A DNA stretch of 64,000 bases from Rhizobium sp. Root482 (GCF_001426565.1 NZ_LMFA01000020.1:70879-134878), one strand, 5' to 3'. Numbered from the stretch's first letter, positions 54,421 through 63,412 are shown. Program-made: numbers and translations. Notes: a model not told the origin generated them from the sequence alone.

Positions 54421-55338
54421 ATGTTCATACGGTTTGGATACGAAATAGGCATCAGATGCGCCCAGCCGACGCCGATGATGACGTTTCTCTCGGTCGAGCA
54501 GGCCCGGCGCAAGGACATCGTCAGGGAAACCGGCCCGATATCCGATCCTGTGGTCAAGATGGACGAGATTACCGATTCCTTCGGCAATAGCTGTATCCGC
54601 ATGCTCGTTCCCGAAGGCGATATGCGACTGACCTATGATGCGGTGATCATGGACGATGGACGACCTGACCCGGTCATATCCCAGGCCGGCATCATTCCCG
54701 TCGAGAAACTTCCGGCCGAATGCCTTCCCTATCTTTCCGGCAGCCGCTACTGCGAGACCGATCGGTTCGGGGAACTTGCCTGGCGGCTTTTCGGCGGGAT
54801 AGAGCCCGGCTGGGCGCGCGTCCAGGCGATCTGCGATTACGTGCATGACCGGCTGACTTTCAGCTACGGCTATGCATCCGCCTTTCGCACCGCCGTGCAG
54901 GCGCATGAGGAAAGGGTGGGGGTGTGCCGCGATTATGCGCATCTCGCCGTTACGTTCTGCCGCGCCTTGAACATTCCTGCGCGCTACGCCAACGGTTACA
55001 TGGGTGATATCGGTGTTCTCGCCGATCCGGCACCGATGGATTTCAACGCCTGGTTCGAGGTCTATCTGGAGGGCGGGTGGTATATTTTCGACGCCCGTCA
55101 CAATATTCCGCGTATCGGCCGCATTACCGTCGCGCGTGGTCGCGACGCCGCCGACATCCCACTGATCCAGACCTTCGGCATCCACGATCTGACGACCTTC
55201 AAGGTCTGGACCTATCCGGAAGAAAACGCGGCGATGACGCGACCGCATGCCAAGGCCGAGGTGACATTGATCAGTCCCTGGTTCAGCGAGCGGTGGTCGC
55301 GACTGGTGCGCGAACGGGAGTACAATCGGGAACATTGA
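54421..55338 (+). CDS. Transglutaminase-like protein with altered catalytic triad
   Basis: A 305-aa protein with an N-terminal beta region (residues 1-100) and a transglutaminase-like core. Cys169 is in ERVGVCRDYAHLAVTFCRAL, and Asp224 in YIFDARHN matches the third catalytic residue. At the histidine position the sequence is MDFNAWFEVYL, so Asn209 (codon AAC) stands where most homologues have His in an FHAWFE context. GGAGGG lies correctly before the ATG. The gene is alone between glycerate kinase and a small membrane-protein gene. The family is clear; enzymatic activity is doubtful unless another residue substitutes. Confidence 0.85.
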   Translation: MFIRFGYEIGIRCAQPTPMMTFLSVEQARRKDIVRETGPISDPVVKMDEITDSFGNSCIRMLVPEGDMRLTYDAVIMDDGRPDPVISQAGIIPVEKLPAECLPYLSGSRYCETDRFGELAWRLFGGIEPGWARVQAICDYVHDRLTFSYGYASAFRTAVQAHEERVGVCRDYAHLAVTFCRALNIPARYANGYMGDIGVLADPAPMDFNAWFEVYLEGGWYIFDARHNIPRIGRITVARGRDAADIPLIQTFGIHDLTTFKVWTYPEENAAMTRPHAKAEVTLISPWFSERWSRLVREREYNREH

Positions 55339-55507
55339 CGCCGGCGACGCATTTCATACGACGGCATGGCGCGAAGTCGGATTTTTTCCAGCCGATGCTT
55401 ATCGAAGAAAATAATATCTATAAATTCAGTAGGAAATAACGGACAAAGGCAGGACCGACACACGGCATGGCAGGCGGGCTATCCGCACAACTCATATGGA
55501 GGACGTG

Positions 55508-55651
55508 ATGCAAGGTTTGAAACACGTCATGCACAATCGTCCATCTCCCCTTGGCGTCAGGCCACCCTTTTCCTGGCATGCGGCGACCCAGGCCGTCGTT
55601 CTGTTTGCCGCATTCCTCTTTGTCGCCGTGCTCGTCTGCGGCGGGATCTAG
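55508..55651 (+). CDS. Small 47-aa membrane protein
   Basis: A short frame with ATG 55508, preceded by ATGGAGGACG as a good ribosome site, and TAG at 55649-55651. The first ~25 residues are polar with several His/Pro (MQGLKHVMHNRPSPLGVRPP); the remainder, AVVLFAAFLFVAVLVCGG, is one transmembrane helix ending at the C-terminus. A strong hairpin follows. No family recognised. The coding evidence is the ribosome site, the hydrophobic helix and the terminator-like context. Confidence 0.55.
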   Translation: MQGLKHVMHNRPSPLGVRPPFSWHAATQAVVLFAAFLFVAVLVCGGI

Positions 55652-55667
55652 TCTTCGTCAGGCCGAT

Positions 55668-55719
55668 AAAGCACCCGTAGAGCCTCCGGTATCCCCAGGG
55701 ATTCCGAGGGCTCTGCTTT
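55668..55719 (+). terminator. Long hairpin after the small membrane-protein gene
   Basis: AGAGCCT (55679-55685) pairs with GGGCTCT (55708-55714) and CGGTATCCC (55687-55695) with GGGATTCCG (55698-55706, one mismatch); AAAGC/GCTTT extends the base. About 20 paired bases in total, with only a weak T tract after it. Terminator is likeliest. Confidence 0.6.
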
Positions 55720-55858
55720 GTCGTGCTCCCGCGGAATATGCCCTGTTTTCCCGTATTGCGCTTTGACTGGAGTTCGCTCAAGTTCCTTTTGGCCTTCATG
55801 GCCTGTCTGCCGATGGGGACGGCCGGCACAGCATGATCTGATGGGAAGGAAAGACCTG

Positions 55859-57295
55859 ATGCTCGACAAACGCAAATTCTATATCAATGGCGAATGGGTA
55901 GCCCCGCTTACGGCCAATGATCTGGAGGTGCTCAATCCGGCCACCGAAAAGCCGGTGGCGGTGATTTCCATGGGGACGGCCGCCGATATCGACCGCGCCG
56001 TCGCTGCCGCCAAGAAGGCCTTTGCCACCTATAGCCGTACCAGCATCGAGGAGCGGCTTGCGCTTCTGGAAAAACTGCTGTCGATCTACAAGCGGCGCTA
56101 TGAGGAGATGGCAGACACCGTCACGCTGGAGCTTGGCGCGCCGGCCACCATGTGCCGCGAGCAGCAATGCGATGTCGGCGTCGGCCATTTGCAGGGTTTT
56201 ATCGATGCGCTGAAGCGCCTGCCGATGCGTGACGTGCTGCCGAACGGCGATGTGGTGCTGCGCGAGCCGATCGGCGTCTGCGGGCTGATCACGCCCTGGA
56301 ACTGGCCGATCAACCAGATCGCCCTGAAGGTCGTGCCTGCTTTGGCGACCGGCGCCACCTGCGTGTTGAAGCCGAGCGAGTTTACGCCGCTGAATGCCAT
56401 GCTCTATGCCGAAATGGTCCATGAGGCAGGCTTTCCGGCCGGCACCTTCAACCTCGTCAATGGCGATGGTCCGAATGCGGGTGCTGCGCTTTCCAGACAT
56501 AAGGACATCGACATGATGTCGTTTACCGGCTCCACCCGCGCCGGCATCGCCGTCAGCAAGGACGCGGCCGAAACGGTCAAGCGGGTGACACTGGAACTGG
56601 GCGGAAAATCGCCGAATATCGTCTTCGAGGATGCCGATCTGGAGGACCGCATCACCGCCGGCGTTCTGGATTGCTTCAACAATTCCGGCCAGTCCTGCGA
56701 TGCACCGACGCGTCTCCTGGTGCAGAAATCGATCTACGACAAGGCCGTGGAGATCGCCACGCGGGTTGGCGGCGAAGCGAGGGTCGGCGATCCCACGCAA
56801 GAGGGTGACCATATCGGACCGCTGGTCAGCGATATCCAGTTCGGCCGCGTGCAGGCGCTGATCGAGGCCGGCATCAGTGAAGGGGCCCGGCTTCTCGTCG
56901 GCGGCGCCGGCAAGCCTGAAGGATTCGAGACCGGTTATTTCGTCAAGCCGACGATCTTTGCCGACGTCAATAATCAGATGCGCATCGCCCGCGAGGAAGT
57001 CTTCGGGCCGGTGCTAGCCATCCTGCCTTTCGAGACGGAGGAAGAGGCGATCGAGATCGCCAACGATACGAATTACGGGCTGGCTGCCTATGTCCAGACA
57101 GGCGATCCGAAGCGCGCCGAGCGGGTTGCCTCAAGGCTGCGCGCCGGCATGGTCCATATCAATGGCGGACCGCACCGCTATGGCAGCCCCTTCGGCGGCT
57201 ACAAGCAATCGGGGAATGGTCGCGAGGGCGGCCAGTTCGGGCTCGAGGATTTCCTCGAGGTAAAGACAATCCACCGTCCGGAGGAGGCTGCCTGA
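55859..57295 (+). CDS. Aldehyde dehydrogenase family protein
   Basis: A 478-aa NAD-dependent aldehyde dehydrogenase. TPWNWPINQIALKVVPALAT, FTGSTRAGIAVSK, LELGGKSPNIV (general base Glu) and FNNSGQSCDAPTR (catalytic Cys) are all intact, followed by EEVFGPVLAILPFE. ATG 55859 has GGAAGGA eight bases upstream; ATG 55841 is also in frame. It is a single gene closed by a strong terminator. Downstream genes for a ureohydrolase and an aminotransferase make an amine-derived aldehyde a possible substrate, but a general role is equally likely. Confidence 0.92.
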   Translation: MLDKRKFYINGEWVAPLTANDLEVLNPATEKPVAVISMGTAADIDRAVAAAKKAFATYSRTSIEERLALLEKLLSIYKRRYEEMADTVTLELGAPATMCREQQCDVGVGHLQGFIDALKRLPMRDVLPNGDVVLREPIGVCGLITPWNWPINQIALKVVPALATGATCVLKPSEFTPLNAMLYAEMVHEAGFPAGTFNLVNGDGPNAGAALSRHKDIDMMSFTGSTRAGIAVSKDAAETVKRVTLELGGKSPNIVFEDADLEDRITAGVLDCFNNSGQSCDAPTRLLVQKSIYDKAVEIATRVGGEARVGDPTQEGDHIGPLVSDIQFGRVQALIEAGISEGARLLVGGAGKPEGFETGYFVKPTIFADVNNQMRIAREEVFGPVLAILPFETEEEAIEIANDTNYGLAAYVQTGDPKRAERVASRLRAGMVHINGGPHRYGSPFGGYKQSGNGREGGQFGLEDFLEVKTIHRPEEAA

Positions 57296-57322
57296 GGGCA
57301 ATCCTTCGAATCCATGTTCCAG

Positions 57323-57352
57323 CCGCCGCGCCCGAAAGGGCGCGGCGGTTTC
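57323..57352 (+). terminator. Rho-independent terminator of the aldehyde dehydrogenase gene
   Basis: CCGCCGCGCCC (57323-57333) and GGGCGCGGCGG (57338-57348) form a perfect 11-bp stem closed by a GAAA tetraloop and followed by TTTCAG. It starts 28 bases after the stop codon. Confidence 0.85.
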
Positions 57353-57462
57353 AGTTCAAGGATTGTCATCCTTCCATCAATAGAAATGGCTGTCTTCCGC
57401 GGCGGGCTTCTGATAGCGCCTTCTCCTATCGTCAGGGTGGCGCATCGCCGGGCCAGCATGCA

Positions 57463-58368
57463 TTGGATCTCTCCGTGTCAGACATTTCTTCCGCCGCCCC
57501 CACATCGGCAAACCGCCTTGCGCTTGCAGCACTTCTGATCGGCGGTGCGGCGATCGGTGGATCGCCGATCTTCGTGCGGTTGTCCGAGGTCGGGCCGATG
57601 GCGACCGCCTTCTGGCGGGTGGGGCTGGCGCTCATACCCCTGCTGATCTGGGCGAAGGCCACGGAAAAGACGGCTGCCGACACCCGTCCGCAGGGGCTTG
57701 CGGATTATGCCATGCTGGTGCTTCCGGGCGTCTTCCTTGCCGTCGATCTCGCCGCCTGGCATCTTTCGCTGCACATGACCTCGGTTGCCAATGCGACGCT
57801 GCTTGCCAATCTCGCCCCGATCTTCGTGACGCTCGGCTCCTGGGCGCTGTTTCGCGCCCATGTCAGCCGGCTGTTCATCGTCGGTCTCGCCACGGCGCTG
57901 ATCGGCGTCGTCACCTTGAAGGGCGGGCCGATGAAGCTGGGCGGCGGCGATCTCGCGGGCGACGCGACGGCCATCGTCGCCGCCGTCCTCTATGCCGGCT
58001 ATATCCTGACGGTCGGCCGTTTGCGCAGCCGGTTTTCCACCAACAGGATCATGGTCTGGAGCACGGCATCGGCGGCGGTCTGCATCGCGCCCATGGTGTT
58101 CTTCCTCGAAAGCAGCTTCATGCCCACGGCGCTGTTCGGCTGGGCCATGCTCATAGGGCTGGCCTTTATCAGCCATGCGGGCGGGCAGGGGATGATTACC
58201 TATGCGCTGGCCTTCCTGCCGCCGGCCTTCTCGTCGCTGACGCTGCTGCTGCAGCCGGTCGTGGCGGCGATCCTCGCCTGGATTCTCCTCAATGAACCGG
58301 TCGGGCTGATGCAGGCCGTTGGCGGCATCATCGTGCTCGCCGGCATCATGGTCGCCCGCCGCGGCTGA
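57463..58368 (+). CDS. EamA/DMT-family transporter
   Basis: A 301-aa membrane protein with ten hydrophobic segments in two EamA repeats. FWRVGLALIPLLIWA and MTSVANATLLANLAPIFVTL are in the first repeat, SHAGGQGMITYALAFLPPAF and LLQPVVAAILAWILLNEPVG in the second, the last being the usual DMT signature. Such proteins generally export metabolites or amino acids. The first in-frame start is TTG 57463, with GTG 57475 an alternative; no ATG is suitably placed. It converges on the aminotransferase gene with 27 bases between. Substrate unknown. Confidence 0.88.
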   Translation: MDLSVSDISSAAPTSANRLALAALLIGGAAIGGSPIFVRLSEVGPMATAFWRVGLALIPLLIWAKATEKTAADTRPQGLADYAMLVLPGVFLAVDLAAWHLSLHMTSVANATLLANLAPIFVTLGSWALFRAHVSRLFIVGLATALIGVVTLKGGPMKLGGGDLAGDATAIVAAVLYAGYILTVGRLRSRFSTNRIMVWSTASAAVCIAPMVFFLESSFMPTALFGWAMLIGLAFISHAGGQGMITYALAFLPPAFSSLTLLLQPVVAAILAWILLNEPVGLMQAVGGIIVLAGIMVARRG

Positions 58369-58395
58369 TTTGCCCGCCAGATGGTGGCCTGCCGG

Positions 58396-59595
58396 TCAGA
58401 TGCCCGGCAGGTTGAAGGTCGAGAGCCGCTCCTCCAGCCGAAGGATGGTCGGCGCATCGGCATTGGCAAAGGCAAAGCGCAGATAGCCTTCCTGGCCCTC
58501 GCCGAAATAATCGCCCGGCAGGCAGGCGACCCCGGCGAGCTTTGCCAGCTTTTCCGCGACGAATTCCGAGCGGATATCGGGATAGGGATGCCGGATATAA
58601 GCGAAATAGGCGCCGATCGCCTGGAGTTTCCAGCCTGACAGCCTGCTCATGACCAGTTTCAGCGCCTCTGCGCGCCTGGCGATTTCGGCGCGGTTACCGG
58701 CGCGCCATTCGTCCAGCGCCGGAAGCGCTTTGGCGACCGCCGCTTGAGCGGAGCGCGGAGCGCAGATCTGCAGATTGTCCATGACCTTGGCGATCTGCTC
58801 CACCAAGGTCGGGCCGGCAGTGACGGCGCCGAGGCGGTGACCGGGAATGCAGAAGGATTTGGAGAAGCTGTAGAGGCAGACAAGGCTGTCCTGCCAATCC
58901 TCGACGGTAAGCAGGTCATGCGGGGCGCCGCTGCCCTCGGCAAGAAAGTCCCGATAGGTCTCGTCGAGGATCAGCCATGTGCCGTTGGCGCGGCAGAGAT
59001 CGAAAATCCGCCGCAGCAGTTCCGGCGGATAGACGGCGCCGGTGGGATTGTTGGGGGTGACGAGTGCCAGGGCACGGATGCCGGGCTTGAGGGCAGCTTC
59101 TATCGCCCCGATATCCGGCAGGAAGCCGCGTCCCGCATCGCAAGGCACGAGCTCGACATCGATGCCCAGCATGGCCAGTGTGGTTTCCTGGTTGAAATAG
59201 AACGGATTGGTCATCAGCACCATATCGCCGGCGCCGGCGATCGCCATGATCGTGCAGATGAAGGCCTGGTTGCAGCCCGAGGTGATGTGGATATTGCCGG
59301 TCGTGACCGGCGCCCTGTAGAGAGCCGAGACATGGGCCGCATAGGCGCTGCGCAGGACCTCCTCGCCCTCGATCGCGCCATAGCCGGTAAAGGCGGGAGA
59401 GCCGGCGGTTTCGGCCAGCCAGGCCAGCATGTCGGGATGCGGGGGATAGCCGGGAACGGCCTGGCTGAGATCGATCAGCGGTCCGCGCGCGCCGTCATAG
59501 GCCCTTGCCCAGGCGAGGACGGACGGCACCGGCGGCGGCGACAGTCTGGCGATCAGCGGATTGAAATGCGGCATTGCGATTGTCCCATGGTTCAT
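58396..59595 (-). CDS. PLP-dependent aminotransferase class I/II
   Basis: A 399-aa fold-type-I aminotransferase. ITSGCNQAFICTIMAIAGAG, LVTPNNPTGAVYPPEL, LILDETYRDF (PLP-ring Asp and Tyr) and YSFSKSFCIPGHRLGAV (Schiff-base Lys) are present, with YLRFAFAN providing the substrate Arg near the end. ATG 59595 overlaps the LysR stop (ATGA), so translation is coupled; ATG 59574 is seven codons later. A longer reading frame continues upstream through the LysR gene but is not real. It is co-transcribed with a LysR regulator and may transaminate an amino acid related to the neighbouring ureohydrolase. Confidence 0.88.
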   Translation of the reverse strand: MNHGTIAMPHFNPLIARLSPPPVPSVLAWARAYDGARGPLIDLSQAVPGYPPHPDMLAWLAETAGSPAFTGYGAIEGEEVLRSAYAAHVSALYRAPVTTGNIHITSGCNQAFICTIMAIAGAGDMVLMTNPFYFNQETTLAMLGIDVELVPCDAGRGFLPDIGAIEAALKPGIRALALVTPNNPTGAVYPPELLRRIFDLCRANGTWLILDETYRDFLAEGSGAPHDLLTVEDWQDSLVCLYSFSKSFCIPGHRLGAVTAGPTLVEQIAKVMDNLQICAPRSAQAAVAKALPALDEWRAGNRAEIARRAEALKLVMSRLSGWKLQAIGAYFAYIRHPYPDIRSEFVAEKLAKLAGVACLPGDYFGEGQEGYLRFAFANADAPTILRLEERLSTFNLPGI

Positions 59596-60638
59596 GTTTT
59601 TGCGCGACGCTTCGGCGGTCTTTCGGCATGCCGGTCGCGGGTTGGCGAGGAAACGGGCTGGAAGCCCTCTCTGGCGGGCAGGCGCTCCGGAGTCCCGGTC
59701 TTGGCAGGCCGGGCGCGGATGATGGTGCGTGCCGAGGTCTGCAGTTCCGGCATCGGCTCGCTTTCGAGCGCGGAAAACAGCCAGTCGATAAAAACCTTGA
59801 CGATCGGGGCTGCGCGGACCTCGTTGCGGCAGGCGACATAGAAGGCGTCGTTGGCCGGCACCGTCAGGTCGAAGGGAGCGATCAGTTCGCCGCGGGCAAT
59901 CAGGCTGCCGGCGGTGATCGTATCGCCGAGCGCCACGCCCTGGTTGTGCAGCGCCGCCTCCGTCGAAAGCCGGGCATCGCTCATGAAATGCTGGCGCCCG
60001 CGCTGGAAATCGATGCCATCGGCGGCCGCAAGCCAGGTGTTCCATTCGCGACCGTCGTCGCCGTGCAGGATGACGTGATCGCGCAGATCGCGCACAGAGC
60101 GCAGCGGCCGCGTGCTCAGGAGTGCCGGGCTGACGACCGGGAATAGCTCCAGCCGGCTCCACAACCGCGCCCAGCAATCGGGCCAATTGCCGTCACCATA
60201 GAGCAGGCAGATATCGATATCGGAGGAGAAAAGGCCGGCAGGATCGTTGGTGGCGATCAGCGTCAGGCGGACATCGGGAAATTGTTCGGTGAACTGGTGC
60301 AGGCGCGGAATCATCCAGAAGGACAGAAGTGCCGGTACGCAGGTGATGCGCAATTCGCCGCTGGTGGTCGGCCGGGTCATGGCGGCGGTCGCGGCCGCGA
60401 TCCCTTCGAAGGCATGGGTGACGGCGGGGAGCAGCAGGGCGCCCTGCGAGGTCAGTCGCAGCCGCTTGCCGCCGCGCTCGAAGAGAGCTGCGTTGAAGGA
60501 CAGTTCCAGCGCTCGTATCTGATGGCTGATCGCTCCATGCGTGACGTTGAGTTCGCGCGCCGCCGCCGAAACGGAGCCGCGCCGGGCCGTCGCCTCGAAG
60601 GCGCGCAGGGGATTGAGCGGGGGCAGGCGGCTGGACAC
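59592..60638 (-). CDS. LysR-family transcriptional regulator (GcvA-like)
   Basis: A 348-aa regulator. The N-terminal HTH is LPPLNPLRAFEATARRGSVS with AAARELNVTHGAISHQIRAL, closest to the GcvA/AmpR branch; the effector domain follows. The C-terminus has about 45 extra basic, Pro-rich residues (ARTIIRARPAKTGTPERLPA onward) beyond the usual ~300. It begins with GTG at 60638, preceded by GGAAG. It lies divergent to the ureohydrolase gene and a T-N11-A palindrome lies 25 bases upstream of its start. Confidence 0.9.
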   Translation of the reverse strand: MSSRLPPLNPLRAFEATARRGSVSAAARELNVTHGAISHQIRALELSFNAALFERGGKRLRLTSQGALLLPAVTHAFEGIAAATAAMTRPTTSGELRITCVPALLSFWMIPRLHQFTEQFPDVRLTLIATNDPAGLFSSDIDICLLYGDGNWPDCWARLWSRLELFPVVSPALLSTRPLRSVRDLRDHVILHGDDGREWNTWLAAADGIDFQRGRQHFMSDARLSTEAALHNQGVALGDTITAGSLIARGELIAPFDLTVPANDAFYVACRNEVRAAPIVKVFIDWLFSALESEPMPELQTSARTIIRARPAKTGTPERLPAREGFQPVSSPTRDRHAERPPKRRAKT

Positions 60639-60663
60639 GTCGGACTTCCGGAACGCTTGGATG

Positions 60664-60714
60664 GTGAGTTTTTCTCACATCAAATGCTATAACAATGTCA
60701 ATTGATTTTTCAAT
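60664..60714. promoter_or_regulatory. LysR-type binding-site candidates in the divergent promoter
   Basis: GTGAGTTTTTCTCAC (60664-60678) is a perfect palindrome with a T-N11-A core (T60665, A60677), the classical LysR box. A second inverted repeat ATTGA-TTTT-TCAAT lies at 60701-60714. Both sit in the AT-rich 241-base region between the LysR gene and the ureohydrolase gene. Confidence 0.6.
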
Positions 60715-60879
60715 GAAATTGTTTCCTAATGTATCCCAATAAAGGCAAAAAGGCCTGGGGAACACGCAAGACGGTGGTTTGGCTCAAGGCCGGAATCGTC
60801 TCGCTTCTGGCGATTTCAGAGCTTTCAGAAGCTTTACTTCGTCGGATGATCTCCCTTGGCTGAAGAGGAGATGATTGCC

Positions 60880-61941
60880 ATGGCATGGAACGCAGCAAAG
60901 CTCGAGGAGTTGAAGGCGAAATACGGGGCGAGCCATGGCGGCGAACTGTTCGATCCCGCCTTCCGCAAGGTCGCAGACAAGATATTCTCCAAGAGCGGCA
61001 CACGCCTGGCGCCCTATGCGGGCGTTCCCACTTTTCTCAGCGCCCCCTATATGCCGGTTGATGCCAACGAGCCCGATTTCGGCAATCTCCAGGTGGCGAT
61101 CCTTGGCGTGCCGATGGATCTCGGCGTCACCAATCGCCCAGGATCGCGTTTCGGTCCGCGCGCCCTGCGCACCATCGAGCGGATCGGACCCTACAACCAT
61201 GTGCTCGATTGCGCGCCGGTGTTTGACCTTCGTGTGGCGGATATCGGCGACGTGCCGTTCCAGAGCCGCTACCGGCTGGAACTCAGCCATGACGACATCG
61301 AAAAGCGCGTCAACCAGATCGTCGATGCCGGCGTCGTGCCGCTTTCGGTGGGCGGCGATCACTCGATCACCCATCCGATCATGAAGGCGGTGGGCAAGAC
61401 GCGTCCAGTCGGCATGATCCATATCGACGCGCATTGCGATACGGGCGGTGCCTTCGACCAGACGAAATTCCACCATGGCGGCCCGTTCCGCAATGCGGTT
61501 CTGGATGGCGTGCTCGATCCGACGCGCACGGTGCAGATCGGCATCCGCGGTTCGGCGGAATATCTCTGGGAGTTCTCCTACGAGGCCGGCATGACCGTCA
61601 TCCACGCCGAGGAAGTGACGGGCATGGGCATTCCGGCGATCATCGAGAAGGCGAAGGCAATCGTCGGCGACGGCCCGACCTATCTTTCCTTCGATATCGA
61701 CAGCGTCGATCCGAGCTTCGCGCCAGGCACCGGCACGCCGGAAGTGGGCGGGCTGACGACGCGTGAGGTGCTGGAACTGATCCGCGGCCTCAAGGGCATC
61801 AATCTCGTTGGCGGCGATGTCGTTGAAGTCGCGCCGCAATATGACGCGACCACCAATACGGCTCATGTCGGCGCCCAGGTCCTGTTCGAGATTTTGAGCC
61901 TGATGGTGTCCAGTCCTTTCGTGAACGGGAAGCGGGATTGA
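60880..61941 (+). CDS. Agmatinase-family ureohydrolase
   Basis: A 353-aa Mn-dependent ureohydrolase. The metal-binding signatures are intact: VGGDHSITHPI, MIHIDAHCDTGG and SFDIDSVDPSFAPGTGTPE, with ERIGPYN and GVTNRPGSRFGPRALR before them. It should release urea from a guanidino compound such as agmatine or guanidinobutyrate; the length and the long N-terminus are closer to guanidinobutyrase-like members than to short SpeB. ATG 60880 follows AGAGGAG at nine bases; ATG 60871 would be too close. The ABC genes downstream probably import its substrate. Confidence 0.88.
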   Translation: MAWNAAKLEELKAKYGASHGGELFDPAFRKVADKIFSKSGTRLAPYAGVPTFLSAPYMPVDANEPDFGNLQVAILGVPMDLGVTNRPGSRFGPRALRTIERIGPYNHVLDCAPVFDLRVADIGDVPFQSRYRLELSHDDIEKRVNQIVDAGVVPLSVGGDHSITHPIMKAVGKTRPVGMIHIDAHCDTGGAFDQTKFHHGGPFRNAVLDGVLDPTRTVQIGIRGSAEYLWEFSYEAGMTVIHAEEVTGMGIPAIIEKAKAIVGDGPTYLSFDIDSVDPSFAPGTGTPEVGGLTTREVLELIRGLKGINLVGGDVVEVAPQYDATTNTAHVGAQVLFEILSLMVSSPFVNGKRD

Positions 61942-62203
61942 GGCATGTCTCGGCCGAATTGCGGCCTTGACATCCTTTGCCGGTTTTGAGGAAGTGGACG
62001 CTGCTTTGAGGCCGCGCCCGGATAGCAAGTCAGGCGGATTTGCAATGGTGCTTACGCGCAGGGTGCTTTGGGTGCCGCACCCGGATATGTGCGAACATCC
62101 CGCGTCGAAATACTGAGAATAAGAATGCCGGCCTTGCATGCCGGAGGGAAACTTGGGAACAGACCGGAAGCCAAAAATGGCACCGGCAAACAGGAGAACG
62201 ACG
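61942..62203. other. Intergenic region before the polyamine-type binding-protein gene
   Basis: The 262-base gap holds only short inverted repeats, GGCCG-AATTG-CGGCC at about 61953-61967 and CCGGC/GCCGG at about 62128-62144, and no recognisable gene. A separate promoter for the importer genes is possible, but no convincing -35/-10 pair is visible. Confidence 0.45.
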
Positions 62204-63292
62204 ATGAGCGAATTTCTGAAACAGACCGTCGGCCGCCGCGCGGTGCTGGGGGCCGGGCTTACCGGCGTCTCCATGCTGGCGATGCCCTCCATCCTGCGCG
62301 CCCAGGACAAGTCGCTGAAGGTCGGCGTCTATGGCGGATATTTCAAGGATTCCTTCGACAAGAACATCTTCCCGGAATTCACCAAGGCGACCGGGATCGC
62401 CGTCGAAGCGGTGGCGGAGCCGACTGGCGAAGCCTGGCTGGTGCAGCTGGAACAGGCCGCCAAGGCGGGCCAGGCGCCGGCCGATGTCTCGATGATGTCG
62501 CAGGTCTCGATGCTCAAGGGCCAGGCAACCGAACTGTGGGCGCCGCTCGACATGGCCAAGATTCCGAATGGCGCGAACCTTATCGATCGGTTCGTCAATA
62601 AATACCCGGATGGTCGCGTTGCCGGCATCGGCGCCGTTTCCTGGTACATCACCCTCGTCACCAATACCGACGTCTACAAGGAAGCGCCGACCTCCTGGGC
62701 CGCCTTCTGGGATCCGGCCAATGCCGACAAGCTCGGGCTTCTGGCGCTGGTTTCCAACTCCTTCCTGCTTGAAGTGACGGCCAAGACCTATTTCGGCGGT
62801 ACTAATGCGCTCGATACCGAAGAGGGTATCCAGAAGGCCTTCGACAAGCTGGCCGAAGTCAAGCCGAATGTCCGTCTCTGGTATCGCGACGAGGCGCAGT
62901 TCGAACAGGCGCTGAAATCGGGCGAAATCCCGATGGGCCAGTATTACCACGACGTGACAGGCCTTGCCGCCGCCGACGGCAATCCGGTGCGCTCGACCTT
63001 CCCCAAGGAAGGCGGCATCCAGGACAGCGGCTGCTGGGCGCTGTCGCGCGCCTCCGAGAAAGTCGAGGAAGCGCATGTGTTCATCGATTATATGAGCCAG
63101 CCTGGGATCCAGGCGATCCTGTCGCGCAAGGTCGGCACCTCGCCCACCGTCAAGCGCGACCTGATCGACCTTACGGACGAAGAATTCGCCGCCGTCTCCT
63201 CCGATATCGAGCCGATCATTCCGCGCTATGATCTCTACCAGACGAAATCGGACTGGCTGAACCAGAAATGGACGGAACTGATTGTCGGTTGA
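62204..63292 (+). CDS. ABC transporter binding protein, polyamine/PotD-like
   Basis: A 362-aa binding protein of the spermidine/putrescine-type family. The leader has a twin-arginine pair in TVGRRAVLGAGLTGVSMLAM and ends near SILRAQ (about residue 31), indicating Tat export. Mature features include LKVGVYGGYFKDSFDKNIFP, VSWYITLVTNTDVYKEAP, SWAAFWDPANADKLGLL and IDYMSQPGIQAILSRKVG. ATG 62204 has a strong AGGAGAA site. It lies downstream of the ureohydrolase gene and upstream of a PotA-like ATPase, suggesting uptake of a guanidino compound or polyamine. Confidence 0.88.
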   Translation: MSEFLKQTVGRRAVLGAGLTGVSMLAMPSILRAQDKSLKVGVYGGYFKDSFDKNIFPEFTKATGIAVEAVAEPTGEAWLVQLEQAAKAGQAPADVSMMSQVSMLKGQATELWAPLDMAKIPNGANLIDRFVNKYPDGRVAGIGAVSWYITLVTNTDVYKEAPTSWAAFWDPANADKLGLLALVSNSFLLEVTAKTYFGGTNALDTEEGIQKAFDKLAEVKPNVRLWYRDEAQFEQALKSGEIPMGQYYHDVTGLAAADGNPVRSTFPKEGGIQDSGCWALSRASEKVEEAHVFIDYMSQPGIQAILSRKVGTSPTVKRDLIDLTDEEFAAVSSDIEPIIPRYDLYQTKSDWLNQKWTELIVG

Positions 63293-63300
63293 TCGATCGT

Positions 63301-63412
63301 CCCTCATCCGCCCTGTCGGGCACCTTCTCCCCGCTTGCGGGGAGAAGGACCGTGCCGCAAACTCTGTAATCCCCTCTCCCCGCGTGCGGGGAGAGGGTTA
63401 GGGTGAGGGGCA
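63301..63412. repeat. RIME-type double-palindrome repeat
   Basis: A 112-base full copy from CCCTCATCCGCCCTGTCGGG through CTCCCCGCTTGCGGGGAG and CTCTCCCCGCGTGCGGGGAG to AGGGTGAGGGGCA. It occupies nearly the whole gap between the binding-protein gene and the ATPase gene, the same position as the copy at 45575. Confidence 0.85.

Noticed and set aside
55568-55850. Minus-strand frame of ~90 codons opposite the small membrane-protein gene
   Set aside because: It reads through the long hairpin at 55668-55719, has basic low-complexity composition and no ribosome site.
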